From assembly GCA_026008535.1 (NCBI GenBank), contig BRKX01000009.1:63089720-63153719 (forward strand): 64,000 nucleotides of DNA, in the 5' to 3' direction. Below are positions 60,961 through 64,000 of this stretch, one piece after another; position 1 is the first letter of the stretch, and each line of letters opens with the position of its first letter. The DNA comes from Perilla frutescens (Eukaryota > Streptophyta > Magnoliopsida > Lamiales > Lamiaceae). The notes under the pieces are model-generated. The model made no database searches and was not told the origin of the DNA. It saw only the letters and a program-made list of their open reading frames with translations. A program made the position numbers and the translations under genes.

Positions 60961-61580
60961 TATCCACAATGTTCCAGATAAGCTAAACAATAATCTCTCT
61001 CTCTCTCTTAAAAATCCACGTAAGGAAAAGAGAAGGCTACTAAACCCAAGAAATTAAAAAAGTCAAAGCAATTATAGCAAGCAGAGTTACAGTCCTCCAA
61101 TCAGAGAGATTCATACCTTGATTACTCAGCTTTTAGCACAGAATGAATGAGTACAGTGACCACTAAATTAATAAACAATCACCAACTCAGGTTTTCTGCA
61201 CTGAAAAATTTACTGCAATAAAAAAATACAAAATTCATATCATCACAAAACCCACAATTTTCTACTTTGAACCCAACATTCCCAAATTTGTTGCTCCCAA
61301 AAAATGCAAGTTGCCTAATTCAAGAACCATGAAAATTCGTGGAGGTGGGATGAGAGAGAGAGAGAAAAAAAAAAGACAGGCGGTGAAAACTTAGGTACTA
61401 CTTAAAAACAAAACAAAGCCAACACAGCAGTTAAAAACAAAGATATGCACACAAATCTTGAATTTTTTTACCCTAGATATGATAAAAAGATAAGAATACT
61501 ACAACCATTGATGATGAGCAAGAAAAATATAGAAGGGTGGTGCCAAACTCTTCAAGAATATAATAAAATTGGAAATTAAA
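60961..61580 (-). other. 3' flank of the TCP gene
   Basis: Non-coding, A-rich on the plus strand, with short CT and GA runs (about 60993-61010, 61351-61364). It should contain the TCP 3' UTR; no single poly(A) signal stands out. Confidence 0.4.
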
Positions 61581-62816
61581 CTATTGTGAATCTTTCCCGT
61601 TTTCGTCGCCGCTGTCGCTTTGCTGCGGCTGACTTTGGTGGTGGTGGTGGTGGTTGTGGTGGTGGTGCTCCAAATTCATGCCCAAATCAATTCTGCTGCT
61701 GCTGTTGTTGCTGCTGTTATTGTTGTTGTAAGCATTCATAGACGCCAACATTCCCATATTAGTCTCCGTCACGCCCAACCCCAGCTGCTGAACCGGTGGC
61801 TGCGGCTGCTGCAGCACCATTGACCCGAGCTGAACCGGGCTGAACCGCCCGGCTCCAGGGAACTCGAACCCGCCTATTCTTTGCGTTGCGGAAGCCTTGT
61901 ACTGCCACTCTTGCTGTCCCGCCGCCGTCGCGGCGGCGCTTCCCGTCACTGGGAGCATCCAGAAGGCGTTTCCCACGTTGGCAGCCGCCGGGGTCACCGC
62001 CCACATGGCGGGAGCCGGGATGAAGTTCGACGACTGGGCTGAACCGGGTTTGGACTCTGAACCGTGCTCTTGATCTTGGACGCCGCCGGTTCTTCCGTGT
62101 TTAGGGGAGGTAGCGCCGCTGGTATCTTCTCTGAACCGTTTCTTCAGGTAGCTGTCATCTGGGTCGTGGCCGAAATGGGAGTTTGAGGTCAGCTGGTGGT
62201 GGAACCCCAGCATGCCGGCGGCGCCGCCGAGGAAGAGCGGTGCGGATTTCGACGGCGGGGCGGAGATGGTGGTGCCGCTGCTGCGCAGCGACACGTTCAG
62301 GGTGGAGAAGTTAGCCGGGATTGTGCCGGTTCCCGTGGCGGCGATGATGGCCGGCTCGGCTTGGTGGAGCAGCCACTCGATCGTCTCGCCGTCGGACTTG
62401 TGGCCCAGCTCCCTGGTGAGCTGGAAAACCCGGGCGGCGCATAGGGCCGGCATGCGTATGCGGCGCCCGCGGCCGTCCACCTTGGTGTGGCGGTCTTTGG
62501 ACGGTTTCTTGACGACTTTATTGGCCGCGGAATTGTCGTTGTTGTCGTTGGTGGCGGTGGTGGCGGTGGTGGTGATGGCGGAGGAGGTGGAGGAGGAGGA
62601 AGAGTGGGCTAGGTTTCTTGATTGTTGGATGGAGATGGAGCCCATGAATGGACCATGGGGTGGGGCTGGACCGGACCCAGAACCGGGTTCGGGTTGACTT
62701 TGGTGGTGGTGGTGATGGTGGTGGGAGACGAGTTGTAGGGAGGAGGGCGGTTCGTGGTGGTCTGAGTTTGTAGTATTGCCTCCTTGATTTTTTGTGTGTG
62801 TCTCCATAAATTCCAT
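61581..62816 (-). CDS. TCP8: Class I TCP transcription factor, TCP8-like
   Basis: An intronless 411-residue ORF. The TCP domain spans about residues 105-160: basic region KDRHTKVDGRGRRIRMP, then the helix-loop-helix CAARVFQLTRELGHK..SDGETIEWLLHQAEPAIIAATGTG. The short basic region is that of class I (PCF) TCPs, which bind GGNCCCAC-type sites as dimers and regulate growth. After the domain, IPANFSTLNVSLRSSG, SAPPSKSAPLF, GFHHQL, AMWAV, FWMLPV and a late GLGVTETNMGMLASMNAY match the TCP8/TCP22/TCP23 branch by my knowledge of the family. Length is near that of Arabidopsis TCP8. The N-terminus has a His run and a Ser/Thr-rich linker, and the C-terminus a His-rich tract and an acidic end. The start at 62816 is the first in-frame ATG. 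Confidence 0.9.
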   Translation of the reverse strand: MEFMETHTKNQGGNTTNSDHHEPPSSLQLVSHHHHHHHQSQPEPGSGSGPAPPHGPFMGSISIQQSRNLAHSSSSSTSSAITTTATTATNDNNDNSAANKVVKKPSKDRHTKVDGRGRRIRMPALCAARVFQLTRELGHKSDGETIEWLLHQAEPAIIAATGTGTIPANFSTLNVSLRSSGTTISAPPSKSAPLFLGGAAGMLGFHHQLTSNSHFGHDPDDSYLKKRFREDTSGATSPKHGRTGGVQDQEHGSESKPGSAQSSNFIPAPAMWAVTPAAANVGNAFWMLPVTGSAAATAAGQQEWQYKASATQRIGGFEFPGAGRFSPVQLGSMVLQQPQPPVQQLGLGVTETNMGMLASMNAYNNNNSSNNSSSRIDLGMNLEHHHHNHHHHHQSQPQQSDSGDENGKDSQ

Positions 62817-62899
62817 TCTTGTGGGAGAGAGAGAGAGGCAATTTTTTTTTTAAAAAAAAAATTTCTAGAGAAGGTTTTCAAGAAAATCTTCTTGGCAGA

Positions 62900-62938
62900 T
62901 CACACATAGTAGTAGCTCCAATCATCAATTGATGCCAT
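62900..62938 (-). promoter_or_regulatory. Possible upstream ORF in the TCP leader
   Basis: A 12-codon frame, MASIDDWSYYYV, ends 83 bp before the TCP start codon on the same strand. If the transcript begins upstream of 62938 it would be translated first and could reduce TCP translation. The transcript start is not visible from sequence. Confidence 0.35.
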
Positions 62939-63320
62939 TCCTCTAGGAGAGAGAAAGAGAAAGAGAGAGAGAGAGATAAGGAACAAGTTGTTTTGATGCA
63001 AAGTCTTTAGAGCCAACTGAACAAGTGGAAGTAATTTGTGGGGCTCTCTCTCTCTCTTTCTCTCTCTTTCTTCCCTCTCTTGCTTTGTGGTTGACTGCTG
63101 TCTTCTCTTGGGAGGGAGAGAGAGAGAGAATGAGTGTGTGTAGTGTGTGTGAGCTGGGCCAAGTGGTGGTGGGAGGTGGGGGCCACTCACAAAAAGATGA
63201 ATAAATGTTTGCAGAAATTGAAGCCCACCCGTGGGGTCTTTCTTCTATTTATATTTATTACAGTGCAGTTTAGCTGGCTGCCTCCCCAACACTTCTGTTT
63301 TTTCATCTTTTTTCTCTAAG
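62939..63320 (-). promoter_or_regulatory. CT-rich leader and promoter of the TCP gene
   Basis: On the minus strand this is a series of CT runs (around 62950-62976, 63042-63080 and 63112-63128 as seen on either strand). Such pyrimidine patches are common near plant transcription starts. A TATTTATA-like box at about 63247-63256 is a candidate TATA region for the minus strand. Confidence 0.4.
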
Positions 63321-64000
63321 TCGATACACGATTTGTATTCGTTCGAATTCGATTCGATAAGCATATCAAACAAGTTTGGATATATGTGTGTATTTGATAA
63401 GATTTAAAGCTCATCTCAAACTTGAACTTTAGCCCGATAATTAAAAATTGAGCAAACTACTCGTGTTCGGCTCGATCAAAACTCGACTCGATAGACAGTC
63501 AAATAAGCTCAAACATAAATTTTAAAGTTTGATATCATTTCAAACAAGCTTTGAATATATGTATATTTGAGCTCAACTCGACTCATTTACAGACAGCCCT
63601 ACATGTATGTATCTATATATAGAGGTTTAAAATACGTTATAAAATGCGGCGTCGAGTGCCTAAAACTGCACCGTTATGTTTACAACTTTGATCTGTTTTC
63701 TAACTAGTATTGATTCGTTTGACAAATTTAGACTCGTGTGTAAGTAGATGATATTTTAGATCTTTTATGCTCCATCGAGCCAAGTGTGCACATGATATTT
63801 TAAGTCTTTTAATACGCGCAATTGACATTCATAAATATACATGTACACATAAATATGTTCGATAATCAAAATTGTGAAAAAAATGAAATCGTTAAGATTG
63901 TATTATGTGAGTAATTTTAGTTAAAGATCATAATTTGAATCGTAATCAAGTCTATTATATATGTGTGTGTGTGTATAAAAATGAAACTTATACTAAAAAG
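63321..64000. other. Intergenic repeat-like DNA
   Basis: A stretch rich in TCGAATTCGATTCG, GCTCGATCAAAACTCGACTC and related words (about 63321-63600) looks like an interspersed plant repeat. The rest is AT-rich with a (TG)n run at about 63961-63974. No gene is supported. Confidence 0.35.

Noticed and set aside
61620..62697. Long ORFs antisense to or overlapping the TCP gene
   Set aside because: They arise from the GC-rich, repeat-coded TCP sequence (His, Ser and Pro runs) and have no features of their own.

Overview
This window is nuclear DNA from a flowering plant, most likely a eudicot. It has spliced genes with GT-AG introns, a class I TCP transcription factor, a plant FANCM-type helicase, Ty3/gypsy elements of the Tekay and Athila types, and very AT-rich intergenic DNA. 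I cannot name the species. Only three loci look like conventional single-copy genes: the 5' half of FANCM (1-2954, minus), a small mitochondrial membrane protein gene (56587-58223, plus, two exons), and an intronless TCP8-like gene (61581-62816, minus).

The middle 40 kb is accessory DNA. It holds a tandem array of about 1.84-kb units. Each unit carries a two-exon gene for a secreted six-cysteine defensin-like peptide of 86 residues. Seven copies are present (10299, 12138, 13978, 42362, 44199, 46037, 47876). Four are open and three are broken by independent lesions. Truncated copies lie at 8393, 41091, 49138 and about 52130.

The array is split by a 26.4-kb retrotransposon complex (14672-41091). 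The host element, A, is a minus-strand Tekay/Del-type chromovirus with the order LTR1 - internal region - LTR2 - truncated second internal region. An 11.6-kb Athila-type element, B (26925-38521, TSD gtggc), is nested in LTR2. Element B has two 1320-bp LTRs, gag, pol and a third Athila ORF. Two probable solo LTRs lie elsewhere (4803-7742, TSD acatg; 54051-56402, TSD ttata).

The strongest unexplained signal is in the leader of element A, between the primer binding site and gag. There are two consecutive arrays of short hairpins. One has nine hairpins with exactly 7-nt loops close to AYGCTRA (24235-24555). The other has about nine with loops mostly ATCTR (24803-25218). Stem sequences differ from hairpin to hairpin while pairing is kept. 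Downstream of the arrays, in the sense direction, is a 264-codon ORF of unknown function ahead of gag.

The right flank has been shuffled. The first exon and splice donor of the mitochondrial gene occur three times in the same orientation (50217, 51700, 56587) upstream of a single second exon. They are mixed with copies of a segment also found left of the peptide array and with peptide-gene fragments. Element, exon and repeat boundaries were read by eye, so edges of degenerate repeats are approximate.
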